Shown here: positions 18,282 through 26,902 of the stretch, one piece after another | How the letters are laid out: every line of letters begins with the position of its first letter | Numbering within the stretch: the first letter of the stretch is position 1 | From: Cellvibrio polysaccharolyticus | GTDB lineage: Bacteria; Pseudomonadota; Gammaproteobacteria; Pseudomonadales; Cellvibrionaceae | Length of the DNA: 64,000 bases | Reading direction: 5' to 3' | NCBI RefSeq assembly: GCF_015182315.1 | Contig: NZ_PRDL01000001.1 | Coordinates: 1,426,001-1,490,000 of the forward strand | Position numbers and translations under genes: made by a program | The notes under the pieces: model-generated | Told to the model about the DNA's origin: nothing | Database searches by the model: none | What the model saw: the letters and a program-made list of their open reading frames with translations, nothing else

Positions 18282-19700
18282 ATGAAAAAACTGGCAGGAA
18301 TTCTCATCGCTGTAGTGCTCTACACTGCGGCCTCCTGGTATGTGGGTGTCATCGGCGAAGAAAAATTTCGTCAGCAGCTGGCTGAAGCCGATGCTGTTAA
18401 TCAGCTCAATGGACTGGCACTGAATATTCGCGAATACGATCGGGGCATCTTCTTTAGTAACATTAATGTCACTATGGATTATATCTATGGTGGCAGCGCA
18501 GACGGTGCGGCTTTCCATATCGACAGCCACAGCAAAGTGCAGCACGGGCCAATCCTGTTCTTGCGCGGTTTGGGAGTAGGTCTGTTTTCGTCTGCGTCCA
18601 CCATTCAGGTGGTAACGCCGGATGATGATATCAACCAGTCGCTGACCAAACTCTTTGGCGAAACTATTGGTGAAGTTGTCACCCGTGGCTATTTCAACAA
18701 CACCTACCGCAGTACCTGGAAAGTTGATCCGGTTAATTATGATGATGCCGAAAGTGGCGCGTCTATCAAGCTGGATGGCATGTCCTTGTCGGTAAGCGGC
18801 CGTTACACCGATCGCAACCTGGAAGCCGGGCTGGCGCTTGGCGAGTTCACCATGACTGAAAATGGCGCGCCGCTGGTGCGTGTCAGCCCGATGAACGGCC
18901 AGTTCAATGTTGAATACCTGACGGATGTGGTGTCTATTGGTAGCGGTGATTTTTCCATCGAGCAGGTTGATTTCACCGTATCCGGCGTACCGGGAACCAT
19001 CGAAGGTTTCAGCATCGTTCAGAAGCAGCAAGTGGTGAATAACAAAATTGACACCAGTGTGCAGTTCTCCATTGCCCGTATTGCCGGCCCGGTAGAAATT
19101 ACCGGTTTTGAATACAACATTGATATGAACCGCCTTGACCCGCAAGTGGTTGAACAATGGATGCAAATCTCCAACAGCCTGAGCACTGACGCTAACGGTG
19201 ATCTGGAAGCCTGGGCCGCTAATAATGAGCAGGTGTTTTACAGCATTCTTCGTCAGGCCAAAGCCGATAACACCGATCTTGATGTTGTTATTCGTGCCAA
19301 TTATCTCAACAACCTGGTTGAAGCTACCCTGGCGGTAACGCCCAACGAACTGCAAGACGGTGCACTGTTCACCCCGGAAGGCACCGTGAACTGGTTGCCG
19401 CTGTTTAACAGCACTTTGCGCGTCACGGCACCAGCGGCGGTGGTTGAGCAGTCCATGTTGATTCTGATGGTTTCCCAGTACATGGGCACCTACATTCAGA
19501 AGGAAGGCGACAATTATGTTTTCAACGCCCGTGTTGCAGACAGTCGTGTATTTGTGGGCGCTGAAGAAATTCCGCAGGAAATTGTTACGGCGTTACTGGC
19601 TGCACAAGCGGCGGGTGAAGAAGAGTACGAAGACGGTGATCACGACCACCATCACGGAGAAGATCACGATCATCAGCATGATGACGATGAAAGCTATTAA
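18282..19700 (+). CDS. DUF945 (YdgA-family) protein with His/Asp-rich tail
   Basis: Predicted 472 aa. One N-terminal signal anchor (residues about 4-24) is followed by a long periplasmic beta-rich domain of the DUF945/YdgA type, which has unknown function. The C-terminal residues from about 445 are highly acidic and histidine-rich (HDHHHGEDHDHQHDDD), suggesting metal binding that is not part of the common family fold. AAGGA before ATG 18282 is a good ribosome site. Divergent from Anbu, with 244 bases between. Confidence 0.8.
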   Translation: MKKLAGILIAVVLYTAASWYVGVIGEEKFRQQLAEADAVNQLNGLALNIREYDRGIFFSNINVTMDYIYGGSADGAAFHIDSHSKVQHGPILFLRGLGVGLFSSASTIQVVTPDDDINQSLTKLFGETIGEVVTRGYFNNTYRSTWKVDPVNYDDAESGASIKLDGMSLSVSGRYTDRNLEAGLALGEFTMTENGAPLVRVSPMNGQFNVEYLTDVVSIGSGDFSIEQVDFTVSGVPGTIEGFSIVQKQQVVNNKIDTSVQFSIARIAGPVEITGFEYNIDMNRLDPQVVEQWMQISNSLSTDANGDLEAWAANNEQVFYSILRQAKADNTDLDVVIRANYLNNLVEATLAVTPNELQDGALFTPEGTVNWLPLFNSTLRVTAPAAVVEQSMLILMVSQYMGTYIQKEGDNYVFNARVADSRVFVGAEEIPQEIVTALLAAQAAGEEEYEDGDHDHHHGEDHDHQHDDDESY

Positions 19701-19734
19701 TTCTGTGGTGGATATGCCGGGTAAATAACCCGGT

Positions 19735-19765
19735 TAATAAAAAACGGCCTGCATTGACAGGCCGT
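19735..19765 (-). terminator. Terminator hairpin (minus orientation), left copy
   Basis: ACGGCCTG (19744-19751) / CAGGCCGT (19758-19765) form an 8-bp stem. On the minus strand it is followed by six T, so it would stop transcription coming from mscS. It matches the hairpin at 19968-19988 except for one extra A in the loop. Confidence 0.75.
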
Positions 19766-19790
19766 TCAGACTGCTGACAAACCCTGGATA

Positions 19791-19927
19791 GGCACAATGC
19801 AAGTTTGGCGTTAGGGCAGTTGTTCCAAAACTGTCGAGTCAGGGATGACTCGTCAGAGCTACAGGGAATGTATTCATGCGTTTTTGGAACAACTGCTCTA
19901 ATGGCAAACGGACAGAATGGCACCTGC
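19791..19927 (+). repeat. Cruciform intergenic repeat, copy A
   Basis: Starts with GGCACAATGC and ends with GGCACCTGC. The outer stem comprises GTTTG, a 17-base variable segment (19808-19824) and CCAAAA, pairing with TTTTTGG, the matching 17 bases (19888-19904) and CAAACGG; 14 of 17 variable positions pair. Inside are two small hairpins with loops containing GGGA: GAGTCA-GGGA-TGACTC and CTACAGGGAATGTA. The same framework occurs at 27294-27417 and 57843-57979. Confidence 0.85.
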
Positions 19928-19967
19928 GGTATAGTTTTGAGAACAACGAAATTTGTCAACGATCTGG

Positions 19968-19995
19968 ACGGCCTGCATTGCAGGCCGTTTTTTTT
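19968..19995 (+). terminator. Rho-independent terminator (plus orientation), right copy
   Basis: ACGGCCTGCA / TGCAGGCCGT stem followed by eight T (19988-19995). It would end transcription from the DUF945 gene, 268 bases upstream. Near-duplicate of the hairpin at 19744-19765. Confidence 0.85.
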
Positions 19996-20011
19996 GGTGG
20001 GGAATTTTATA

Positions 20012-20905
20012 TCAGCGTGCGGGCAGTTCTTCTTCGTCATCCGCTTCGAGCCTGGAGGAATCTTTCCCGGTGGTTGGCGGCTTGCCTGGCAAAGGCTGGT
20101 TCCAATGTATATCCATTTGCGGGAAGGGAATGGATATGCCGCCTTCATCGAAAGCGACTTTGATTTTTTCGGTAAGGTCAAATTTTACCGGCCAGAAATC
20201 TTCGGTTTTTACCCAGGGGCGAACTACCAGATTCACACTGTTGGCAGCCAGCTCGGACACCGCAATCACCGTAGCCGGTTGTTTTAAAACACGGGGGTCT
20301 GCAGCGATTTGATGGGCGATAATATCGCGCGCGTTTTTGATGTTGTCGTTGTAGCCAATGCTGAACACCATATCAATACGGCGAGTGGGTCGGGCATTGT
20401 AATTGGTGATATTGCCGCTGTAGATAACGCCGTTGGGCACAATCACTACCTTGTTGTCACCGGTGCGCAGCATGGTGGAGAAAATATTGATTTTTTCCAC
20501 GGTACCCGAAGTGCCACCGGCTTCGACAAAATCGCCAGCTTTGAAAGGGCGGAAGATCAATAACATAAACCCGGCGGCAAAATTTTGTAATGAGTTCTGT
20601 AGCGCGAGGCCAATCGCCAGGCCTGCGGCACCCAGCATGGCAACCAGTGAGGTGGTGTTAACGCCCAGTTGATCCAGTGCTGCCACAATAACAATCAGCA
20701 GCAAAAACACTTGCAGGATAGATTGCAAAAAGCCGGTCAGGGTTGCGTCCAGACGGGTGCGCCCCAGTGCCTTGCCTACGGCTTGCGATATCCATTTGGC
20801 GGCGAGACGCCCCACCAGAAAAATCAGCAGCGCAATCAGTATGTGAATTCCCCAGGGAATAACATACTGATTGATGACATGGTTTAAACGTTCTTCCAGC
20901 AGCAT
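20012..20905 (-). CDS. mscS: Small-conductance mechanosensitive channel MscS
   Basis: Predicted 297 aa, close to E. coli MscS length. Three transmembrane segments lie in residues about 15-105. The pore helix region (VAMLGAAGLAIGLALQNSLQNFAAGF) and the beta-domain (FKAGDFVEAGGTSGTVEKIN, VVIVPNGVIYSGNITNY) are characteristic. The protein releases solutes on hypo-osmotic shock. It lies 29 bases after rnfE on the same strand and may be read from the rnf operon. The acidic C-terminal tail (about 30 residues) is longer than in E. coli. Confidence 0.92.
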   Translation of the reverse strand: MLLEERLNHVINQYVIPWGIHILIALLIFLVGRLAAKWISQAVGKALGRTRLDATLTGFLQSILQVFLLLIVIVAALDQLGVNTTSLVAMLGAAGLAIGLALQNSLQNFAAGFMLLIFRPFKAGDFVEAGGTSGTVEKINIFSTMLRTGDNKVVIVPNGVIYSGNITNYNARPTRRIDMVFSIGYNDNIKNARDIIAHQIAADPRVLKQPATVIAVSELAANSVNLVVRPWVKTEDFWPVKFDLTEKIKVAFDEGGISIPFPQMDIHWNQPLPGKPPTTGKDSSRLEADDEEELPAR

Positions 20906-20934
20906 AGTGACCTCAACCGTAAAAAGTCAGATGT

Positions 20935-21681
20935 TCAGGCAATGTTGCCTGTACTGCGCACCCGCTTGCTGCCTTTCACCGGTGAAGGCTGCTGGCGTAA
21001 CCGGCGTTCGCGGATACTATTATCAATAATATTTTTCAGGGCGATTAAAAAGGCAGTCACAATAAAAGCACCCGGCGGCAAAATAGCCAGCAAAAAGCCC
21101 GGGTAATCTGCACCAAATATCTGAATTTCCCAGTGCCTTGCACTTTCACCAAACAACAAATGCATATCGGCAAACAGCGTGCCGCTGCCCAGCAATTCCC
21201 GCAGCGCACCAATCACCACCAGCACCAGACCAAAACCCAGCCCCATGCTGAAACCGTCGGCCATGGATGGCAGTAACGGGTTTTTGCTGGCGAAGGCGTC
21301 GGCTCTGCCGAGTACCGTACAGTTGGTAACAATCAGCGGGATAAAAATGCCCAGCACCTGAAACAGGTCATAAGTATAGGCACGCATCAGCAACTCGATA
21401 AAAGTGCCCATGGCGGCGATGATCATGACAAAAGCCGGTAAGCGAATCGCATCGCTGACTTGCCTGCGGATTAACGAAATAGCGGCGTTGGAGCAGGTGA
21501 GTACCAGTAGCGTAGCAATCGCCAGCCCGAGCGCATTCACTACCGAGCCACTGACTGCCAGCAGCGGACACAAGCCCAGCAATTGCACCAGTGCCGGGTT
21601 GTTATCCCACAGGCCGTGTTTGGCGATCGCCGGGTAAGTTGGCGATGGGGAAGCGGTTGGTGGCGTATCCGATGCGCTCAT
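20935..21681 (-). CDS. rnfE: Rnf complex subunit RnfE
   Basis: Predicted 248 aa. A membrane subunit of the Rnf ion-translocating ferredoxin:NAD oxidoreductase, with six predicted helices; NNPALVQLLGLCPLLAVS and IVTNCTVLGRADAFA are conserved, the latter with the cysteine that belongs to the RnfA/RnfE intramembrane iron-sulfur site. Its start overlaps the rnfG stop (ATGA). A basic C-terminal tail (RRLRQQPSPVKGSKRVRS) is present. Last rnf gene before mscS; nth, often the next gene elsewhere, is absent. Confidence 0.94.
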   Translation of the reverse strand: MSASDTPPTASPSPTYPAIAKHGLWDNNPALVQLLGLCPLLAVSGSVVNALGLAIATLLVLTCSNAAISLIRRQVSDAIRLPAFVMIIAAMGTFIELLMRAYTYDLFQVLGIFIPLIVTNCTVLGRADAFASKNPLLPSMADGFSMGLGFGLVLVVIGALRELLGSGTLFADMHLLFGESARHWEIQIFGADYPGFLLAILPPGAFIVTAFLIALKNIIDNSIRERRLRQQPSPVKGSKRVRSTGNIA

Positions 21682-22331
21682 GGTTGTTGCCCGGTCAGAG
21701 AAGGGGGGGGGGCAGGGCTGAAAAGCAATTCCTGATATTGCTCAACAAACTCCAACACCCGTTTTACCTGATTTACCACCGCACGCGGGGTAATGGTGGC
21801 GCCGGTAAATTGATCAAACACGCCACCGTCTTTGGTAACGCCCCAGCGTTCAGTCGCCGGGTTGAGCAAGGACTTTCCATCAAAGGATAGAATCCAGTTG
21901 CCTTTTTTCAATTCAAATTTATCGCCCAGACCGGGCGTTTCATTGTGCGCAACAATCCGTACGCCAGCCACGCTCAAATCGCGATTAATACCGACGATGA
22001 GATTGATATTGCCGCTGTAACCGTCCGGCGCGATGGCCGGAATAATAATCGCAACCACCTCGCCCTGGTAGCGGGCAATATGCATATCACCGCCTTGTTT
22101 GAGCCCAAGCTGTGGCCAGGCGGATGCCGGTATCGGGCGGGTGTCGGTGAGTAAGTCGTTATCGTGCAAATGCCGGGGGATAATTTCAAACAGTGCGCTT
22201 TGGCGGGCTGCCCGTTCGGCGGCTTCGATATGATCGCGGGTACCGGCGTAGGTTAATGCCAGGCCGACAGCAATCACCAGCGCAAAAAGGCCGAGCAACA
22301 CACTGTTTTTGCTGATTGATCGCAGCAGCAT
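21678..22331 (-). CDS. rnfG: Rnf complex subunit RnfG (FMN-binding)
   Basis: Predicted 217 aa. One N-terminal membrane segment (residues about 11-29) anchors a periplasmic FMN domain. The flavinylation motif TGATIT at residues 176-181 should carry covalent FMN on its last threonine. NETPGLGDKFE is another conserved stretch. It overlaps rnfD by one base (TAATG) and rnfE by four (ATGA). Near the 3' end is a run of ten C (plus-strand G at 21703-21712) coding Pro residues, a possible slippage site. Confidence 0.94.
   Translation of the reverse strand: MLLRSISKNSVLLGLFALVIAVGLALTYAGTRDHIEAAERAARQSALFEIIPRHLHDNDLLTDTRPIPASAWPQLGLKQGGDMHIARYQGEVVAIIIPAIAPDGYSGNINLIVGINRDLSVAGVRIVAHNETPGLGDKFELKKGNWILSFDGKSLLNPATERWGVTKDGGVFDQFTGATITPRAVVNQVKRVLEFVEQYQELLFSPAPPPSLTGQQP
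21703..21712. repeat. G10 homopolymer within the rnfG 3' end
   Basis: Ten consecutive G on the plus strand (C on the coding strand), inside the last 13 codons of rnfG. A one-base slip would change the RnfG C-terminus and displace its stop from the rnfE start. Confidence 0.9.
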
Positions 22332-23386
22332 TAGTCTTCTTTCCTCGTTGCCGGGGTCGATTTTTTATGGCCGTAGGTGCGCGGCACTGTGTAGTAATCA
22401 ATAAAAGGCGCGGCAAAGTTCATCAGCAACACTGCAAAGGCTATCGCGTCCGGGTAGTTGCCCCAGCTGCGAATGACATACACCAGCACGCCGACAGAGG
22501 CGCCGAAAATAATTCGGCCTTTATTACTTACCGCTGAGCTGACCGGGTCGGTCACGATAAAGAATGCGCCGAGCATGGTAGCGCCGGAAAACAAATGAAA
22601 TAGCGGCGAGCCGTGACTCTGCGAGCTGCCGCCATCGTTGAAAAGTGCCGACATCACCACCAGGGCCAGCAACATGCTGATAGGCGCATGCCAGCGAATA
22701 ATGCGCAGTGCCAGTAATAAAAAACCGCCCAGTAAAAATGCCGCATTTACCCATTCCCAACCGGCAGCTGCCCAGCTTCCCTGATTAAACACCGCTTCCT
22801 GCTGATACAGGTCATTCATCAGTAACCCGGTGTTTTGTTTCATGATGTCCAGCGGTGTGGCGGCGGTGTAACCATCCACCAGGTTGCCGCCCCATATTTG
22901 GCCAAGGCTGGCAACAATGCCTGGCACATTGGCGGCTTCGGCGAGCGGCGCGGGGGCGGCCCAACGGGTCATCTCAACCGGAAAGGAAATCAGCAAAATA
23001 ACGTAAGCAACCATCGCCGGATTGAACGGGTTAAAACCCATGCCGCCGTACAGTTGTTTGGCGAGGATGATGGCGAAGAAGCAGCCGCTGAGCACCAGCC
23101 ACCAGGGGCTGAGCGGTGGCAATGACAAGCCCAGCAACAAACCGGTTACCGCCGCGCTGTAGTCGGTCAAATAAAAGCGCACCGGGCGTTTGCGTAACGC
23201 CATCGCCAGCGCTTCAAAAGCGAGGCAACCGGCAATGGCCAGTAACACGTTAAGAATAACCCCGACCCCGAAAAACCAGCTTTGCACCAGTAAGCCGGGT
23301 ACTGCGGCCAGCATGACCCATTGCATGACCTGCCGGGTGCTGCGCCCTTTGTGGCTGTGGGGTGATGAAATATTCAGGAGCGCCAT
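22331..23386 (-). CDS. rnfD: Rnf complex subunit RnfD
   Basis: Predicted 351 aa, about ten membrane helices. RnfD is the NqrB-like subunit, with covalent FMN on a threonine in an (S/T)GATPL-type motif; here it reads TAATPLD (residues 174-180), with Ala in place of Gly. GGMGFNPFNPAMVAYVILL and SGATMLGAFFIVTDPVS are strongly conserved. Start near MALLNISSPH. It lies 25 bases after rnfC. Confidence 0.94.
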   Translation of the reverse strand: MALLNISSPHSHKGRSTRQVMQWVMLAAVPGLLVQSWFFGVGVILNVLLAIAGCLAFEALAMALRKRPVRFYLTDYSAAVTGLLLGLSLPPLSPWWLVLSGCFFAIILAKQLYGGMGFNPFNPAMVAYVILLISFPVEMTRWAAPAPLAEAANVPGIVASLGQIWGGNLVDGYTAATPLDIMKQNTGLLMNDLYQQEAVFNQGSWAAAGWEWVNAAFLLGGFLLLALRIIRWHAPISMLLALVVMSALFNDGGSSQSHGSPLFHLFSGATMLGAFFIVTDPVSSAVSNKGRIIFGASVGVLVYVIRSWGNYPDAIAFAVLLMNFAAPFIDYYTVPRTYGHKKSTPATRKED

Positions 23387-23411
23387 GGTGTTAAGTCCCG
23401 TGTGGCTGATT

Positions 23412-25685
23412 TCAGTCGTCTGACTGTAATGTGTTCAATTTTTCTTGCAACCGCTGCAGGCTGGCTGCCAGTGCTGTTACGGTCGGCGCGCCTTTGGCCT
23501 CTGCATCCTGTAACAGGACACGGGTTTTTTCCAGACGAACGGTCAGCGTTTGTCGTTGTTCTGCGCGAATATCCGCCGGACTTTTTTCCGCCTTCTCGGC
23601 AAGGCGCTGCCGTGCTTTTTCAATCGCAGTTTCTGTAGCTTGCTGTTCTTCTATGGTGGCAACGGCATTAACACTATCGGCAGGCAGCGCTGCCAGATCT
23701 TCCCGGGTGGTAGCTATTTTTTGCTGCAACACGGCAACGCCCCGTTCAAAAGCGTCAGCGGTCGGCTCGCCGTTGGCGCGGGCGGTTGCGGCGCGCTCCT
23801 GCGCTTTTAGCAATTGCTTTTGCAGGGTTTCCAAACCGGCTTCGAGTTTTTCACGGGGGTTTCTCGCCATTTTGGCGCGCGCCCGTTCAATCGCGTCATC
23901 TGCCGGTGAAACAACGGCTTGTGCGGTTGCACCTTGCTGGCTGGCCATAAAATCAGCCAGTTTTTTTTCTGCCTCGCTCACTTTTAACGCCGCCTGTTTA
24001 ATACGGGCTTGCTGCTTTTCCAATTTTTCGGCAGAAATTTCCTCGCCATACACATGCGGCACCAACGGTTTTTGTGCATGTTCGAGGGTGTTGTGCGCGG
24101 CAGCGAGAATACGTTCAAGGCGCGCGCGCTGGTCAACGCCGTTATCTGCCGCAGCCTTTGTCGAGGTGGCGGTGATAACCGGGTTGGCAGGCTCAGTCGT
24201 GTTGGTATGCAGTTCCGCTTTTTGTGCCAGTTTGAGGCGCGCTTCATCGGCGGCCTGCTTACGGGCGAGGCGTTTGGCTTCTTTGGCTGCTTCTTCCTGC
24301 TCCATACGCTGCTGGCGAAATTCAAAGCGGCGGCGCGAACGCTCGGCTTTTTCTTTCTCGGTTTCGGCTTGAATAATGCTGCCTTTGGCGGCGCGATAAT
24401 ATTGCACCAGCGGAATAGTGCTGGGGCAAACCCAGGAGCAGGCACCGCATTCAATGCAGTCAAATAAATGGTGCGACTTCAAACGGTCGTGATCTTCTGC
24501 CTGTGCGTACCAGAAAAGTTGCTGGGGCAACAAACTGGCCGGGCAGACATCCGCACAATAACCACAGCGAATACAGGCTTGCGCCGGTGGCGGTAAGGGC
24601 AATTCTTTTTTGCCGGCGGCGATCAGGCAGTTGGTAGTTTTGGTGACCGGTGCGCGGGTATCGGTAAGGGTAAAGCCCATCATCGGGCCGCCCACCACCA
24701 GGCGCGACAGTTGCTTCGGTTGTAATCCCTGGTGCTGCAGCAAGGTGTCTATCGGCGTGCCGATTAACACCTCGACGTTGCGCGACTGTGCCAGTGCATC
24801 GCCGGCCAGGGTTGTAATACGCGATATCAGCGGTTCATCAAAGCGCACCGCGCGCCAGGCGGCCGCTACGGTTGCCACGTTCAAACAAATTACCCCGGCA
24901 TCCGCCGAGTGATGGCCGTGGGGAATTTCCCGCCCGGTTAATATCCAGGTCAGTTGTTTGGCACCGCCGGAGGGATATTTGGTGGGAAACCCGACGACCT
25001 CTACCGGCGTACCGGCGGCGGCTTTTTGCAAGGCGGCAATCGCTTCGGGTTTGTTGTCTTCTACCCCGATCACCAGCCTCGCCGGATTGTGCAGCACATA
25101 ACCCAGCATCAGGGTGCCGGCAATCACCTCGTCAGCGCGCTCGCGCATCAACACATCATCCGCGGTGATGTAAGGCTCGCATTCGGCGCCATTAATTATC
25201 AGCGTATCAATCGGCGCGGTTGAACGCGGGTTGAGTTTAATGGCGGTAGGAAAACCCGCACCACCCAGCCCGGCAATACCGGCCTTGCGAATCCGTTCCA
25301 GCAAATCGGCAGGGGCCAGCGATGCGTAATCGGTAATGGGATGCCGCTCCACCCACTCATCCTGACCATCGGTTTCCAGCAGGATACAAGGCGCCAACAA
25401 ACCGGACGGGTGTGCTTGCGGATAATCCTCAATCGAGCGGATATAACCTGACGTGGGCGCATGAATGTTCACGCTGAATACGCCATCGGCTTCTGCAATC
25501 AACTGGCCTTTCAGTACGCGCTGATCGGGGTTTACCAGCGCCTTGGCCGGTGCACCCATATGCTGCGCCAGCGCAATATAAAGGTAAGGCGGTAACGGCA
25601 GCTGGCCGATAGGCTCTTGCACCGAAGCCGATTTATGCTCCGGCGGGTGAATACCGCCGGGTAAGGTAAACAACGGAATGTTCAT
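23412..25685 (-). CDS. rnfC: Rnf complex subunit RnfC
   Basis: Predicted 757 aa. The peripheral NADH-side subunit: an N-terminal barrel region, an NADH/FMN Rossmann-like part (GLGGAGFPTAIKLN, INGAECEPYITADD), then two [4Fe-4S] motifs (CIRCGYCADVCP and CIECGACSWVCP, residues about 370-420). The C-terminal third is a long Ala/Lys/Glu/Gln-rich charged extension with coiled-coil character, as in many gammaproteobacterial RnfC. Its start is two bases after the rnfB stop. Confidence 0.95.
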   Translation of the reverse strand: MNIPLFTLPGGIHPPEHKSASVQEPIGQLPLPPYLYIALAQHMGAPAKALVNPDQRVLKGQLIAEADGVFSVNIHAPTSGYIRSIEDYPQAHPSGLLAPCILLETDGQDEWVERHPITDYASLAPADLLERIRKAGIAGLGGAGFPTAIKLNPRSTAPIDTLIINGAECEPYITADDVLMRERADEVIAGTLMLGYVLHNPARLVIGVEDNKPEAIAALQKAAAGTPVEVVGFPTKYPSGGAKQLTWILTGREIPHGHHSADAGVICLNVATVAAAWRAVRFDEPLISRITTLAGDALAQSRNVEVLIGTPIDTLLQHQGLQPKQLSRLVVGGPMMGFTLTDTRAPVTKTTNCLIAAGKKELPLPPPAQACIRCGYCADVCPASLLPQQLFWYAQAEDHDRLKSHHLFDCIECGACSWVCPSTIPLVQYYRAAKGSIIQAETEKEKAERSRRRFEFRQQRMEQEEAAKEAKRLARKQAADEARLKLAQKAELHTNTTEPANPVITATSTKAAADNGVDQRARLERILAAAHNTLEHAQKPLVPHVYGEEISAEKLEKQQARIKQAALKVSEAEKKLADFMASQQGATAQAVVSPADDAIERARAKMARNPREKLEAGLETLQKQLLKAQERAATARANGEPTADAFERGVAVLQQKIATTREDLAALPADSVNAVATIEEQQATETAIEKARQRLAEKAEKSPADIRAEQRQTLTVRLEKTRVLLQDAEAKGAPTVTALAASLQRLQEKLNTLQSDD

Positions 25686-25687
25686 GA

Positions 25688-26308
25688 TCAGGCGGCCTTA
25701 TCATTGGTTGCGGCCGGATGACTTTTGTCCGAAGCAATCAGGGGAGCGCCGTTAGCCGGCAACTGCCAATGCCAGCTATTCAGCGTCGGTGCTACCGGAA
25801 TCATATCAATACAATCTACCGGGCAAGGTTCTACACACAGATCGCAACCGGTGCATTCATCGGCAATCACGGTATGCATCTGTTTGGCCGCCCCGAGGAT
25901 AGCGTCCATCGGGCAGGCCTGAATGCACTTGGTACAACCAATGCACTCGTCTTCGCGAATAAACGCGACTTTTTTAACCTCGGAAACTTCGCCGTGCTCG
26001 GCATCCAGCGGGGTGGCCGGTACGCCCAATAAATCGGCCAATGCCTGAATCGTACTCTGGCCTCCGGGCGGGCATTTATTAATGCTCTCGCCACCGGCAA
26101 TCGCCTGGGCGTAAGGCTTACAACCCGGGTGACCACACTGGCCACACTGGGTTTGCGGTAGCAAACTATCAATTTGCTCCACCAAGGGGCTGCTCTCAAC
26201 CCGAAAGCGCACCGACGCGAAACCGAGAATGGCACCAAATACCAGCGACAAGCCGACGAGGGTAACGAGGGCGGCCAGCAGCGGATTTTGCAAAATAAGA
26301 TCGGGCAT
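25688..26308 (-). CDS. rnfB: Rnf complex subunit RnfB
   Basis: Predicted 206 aa. An N-terminal membrane helix is followed by the four-cysteine motif of the RnfB/Fe-S domain (CGQCGHPGCKPYAQAI) and two ferredoxin-type [4Fe-4S] motifs (CIGCTKCIQACP and CTGCDLCVEPCP). It is the electron entry subunit accepting electrons from ferredoxin. The C-terminal 40 residues are a variable tail. 18 bases separate it from rnfA. Confidence 0.95.
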   Translation of the reverse strand: MPDLILQNPLLAALVTLVGLSLVFGAILGFASVRFRVESSPLVEQIDSLLPQTQCGQCGHPGCKPYAQAIAGGESINKCPPGGQSTIQALADLLGVPATPLDAEHGEVSEVKKVAFIREDECIGCTKCIQACPMDAILGAAKQMHTVIADECTGCDLCVEPCPVDCIDMIPVAPTLNSWHWQLPANGAPLIASDKSHPAATNDKAA

Positions 26309-26326
26309 GGATAACTCTGCCGGTGA

Positions 26327-26902
26327 TTACACCAGCCCTCCGAAACCCATAAAAGCCAGCGACATCAACCCGGCGGTGATCATACCGATGGCTGCGCCTT
26401 TAAATGGCTGTGGCACATCGGCGATGGCCAGCCGCTCGCGCATCGCTGAAAACAGCACCAGCACCACTGCAAAACCCACCGCACCCCCGAAACCGTACAA
26501 GGTCGCGTGCCAGAAGCTGTGGCTCTTATTGATGTTCAACAAGGCTACACCCAATACCGCACAGTTAACGGTGATCAACGGCAAAAACACCCCGAGAATG
26601 CGATACAGCAGCGGGCTGGTTTTCTCCATAAACATCTTGGTGAACTGCACCACGGCGGCGATCACCAGAATAAAAGAAATAGTACGCAGGTAATCCAATC
26701 CCAGCGGAATCAACAGCCAGTGGTACACCATCCAGGTTGAGATAGAAGCCAGTGTCATCACAAAGGTAGTCGCGCCCGCCATGCCAATGGCCGACTCCAG
26801 CTTGTTGGAGACGCCCATAAAAGGACACAAGCCAAGAAACTGAACGAGGACGAAGTTATTAACCAGCACACTTGCCAGCAGGATTACACCAAATTCGGTC
26901 AT
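26327..26902 (-). CDS. rnfA: Rnf complex subunit RnfA
   Basis: Predicted 191 aa, six membrane helices. NNFVLVQFLGLCPFMGVSNK and LITVNCAVLGVALL carry the cysteines of the intramembrane iron-sulfur site shared with RnfE. First gene of the A-B-C-D-G-E operon. In this order the complex couples electron transfer between ferredoxin and NAD to ion movement and also reduces SoxR in some relatives. Confidence 0.95.
   Translation of the reverse strand: MTEFGVILLASVLVNNFVLVQFLGLCPFMGVSNKLESAIGMAGATTFVMTLASISTWMVYHWLLIPLGLDYLRTISFILVIAAVVQFTKMFMEKTSPLLYRILGVFLPLITVNCAVLGVALLNINKSHSFWHATLYGFGGAVGFAVVLVLFSAMRERLAIADVPQPFKGAAIGMITAGLMSLAFMGFGGLV

Larger units (their letters stand above)
19701..20011. other. 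Intergenic region with repeat copy A between duplicated hairpins
   Basis: 311 bases between the convergent DUF945 and mscS genes. It holds two almost identical terminator hairpins (19744-19765 and 19968-19988) that flank a full copy of the cruciform repeat (19791-19927). No gene was seen. Confidence 0.8.

Noticed and set aside
18249..19355. Open frame of 368 codons on the minus strand
   Set aside because: Antisense to the DUF945 gene, which has a signal anchor and good ribosome site.
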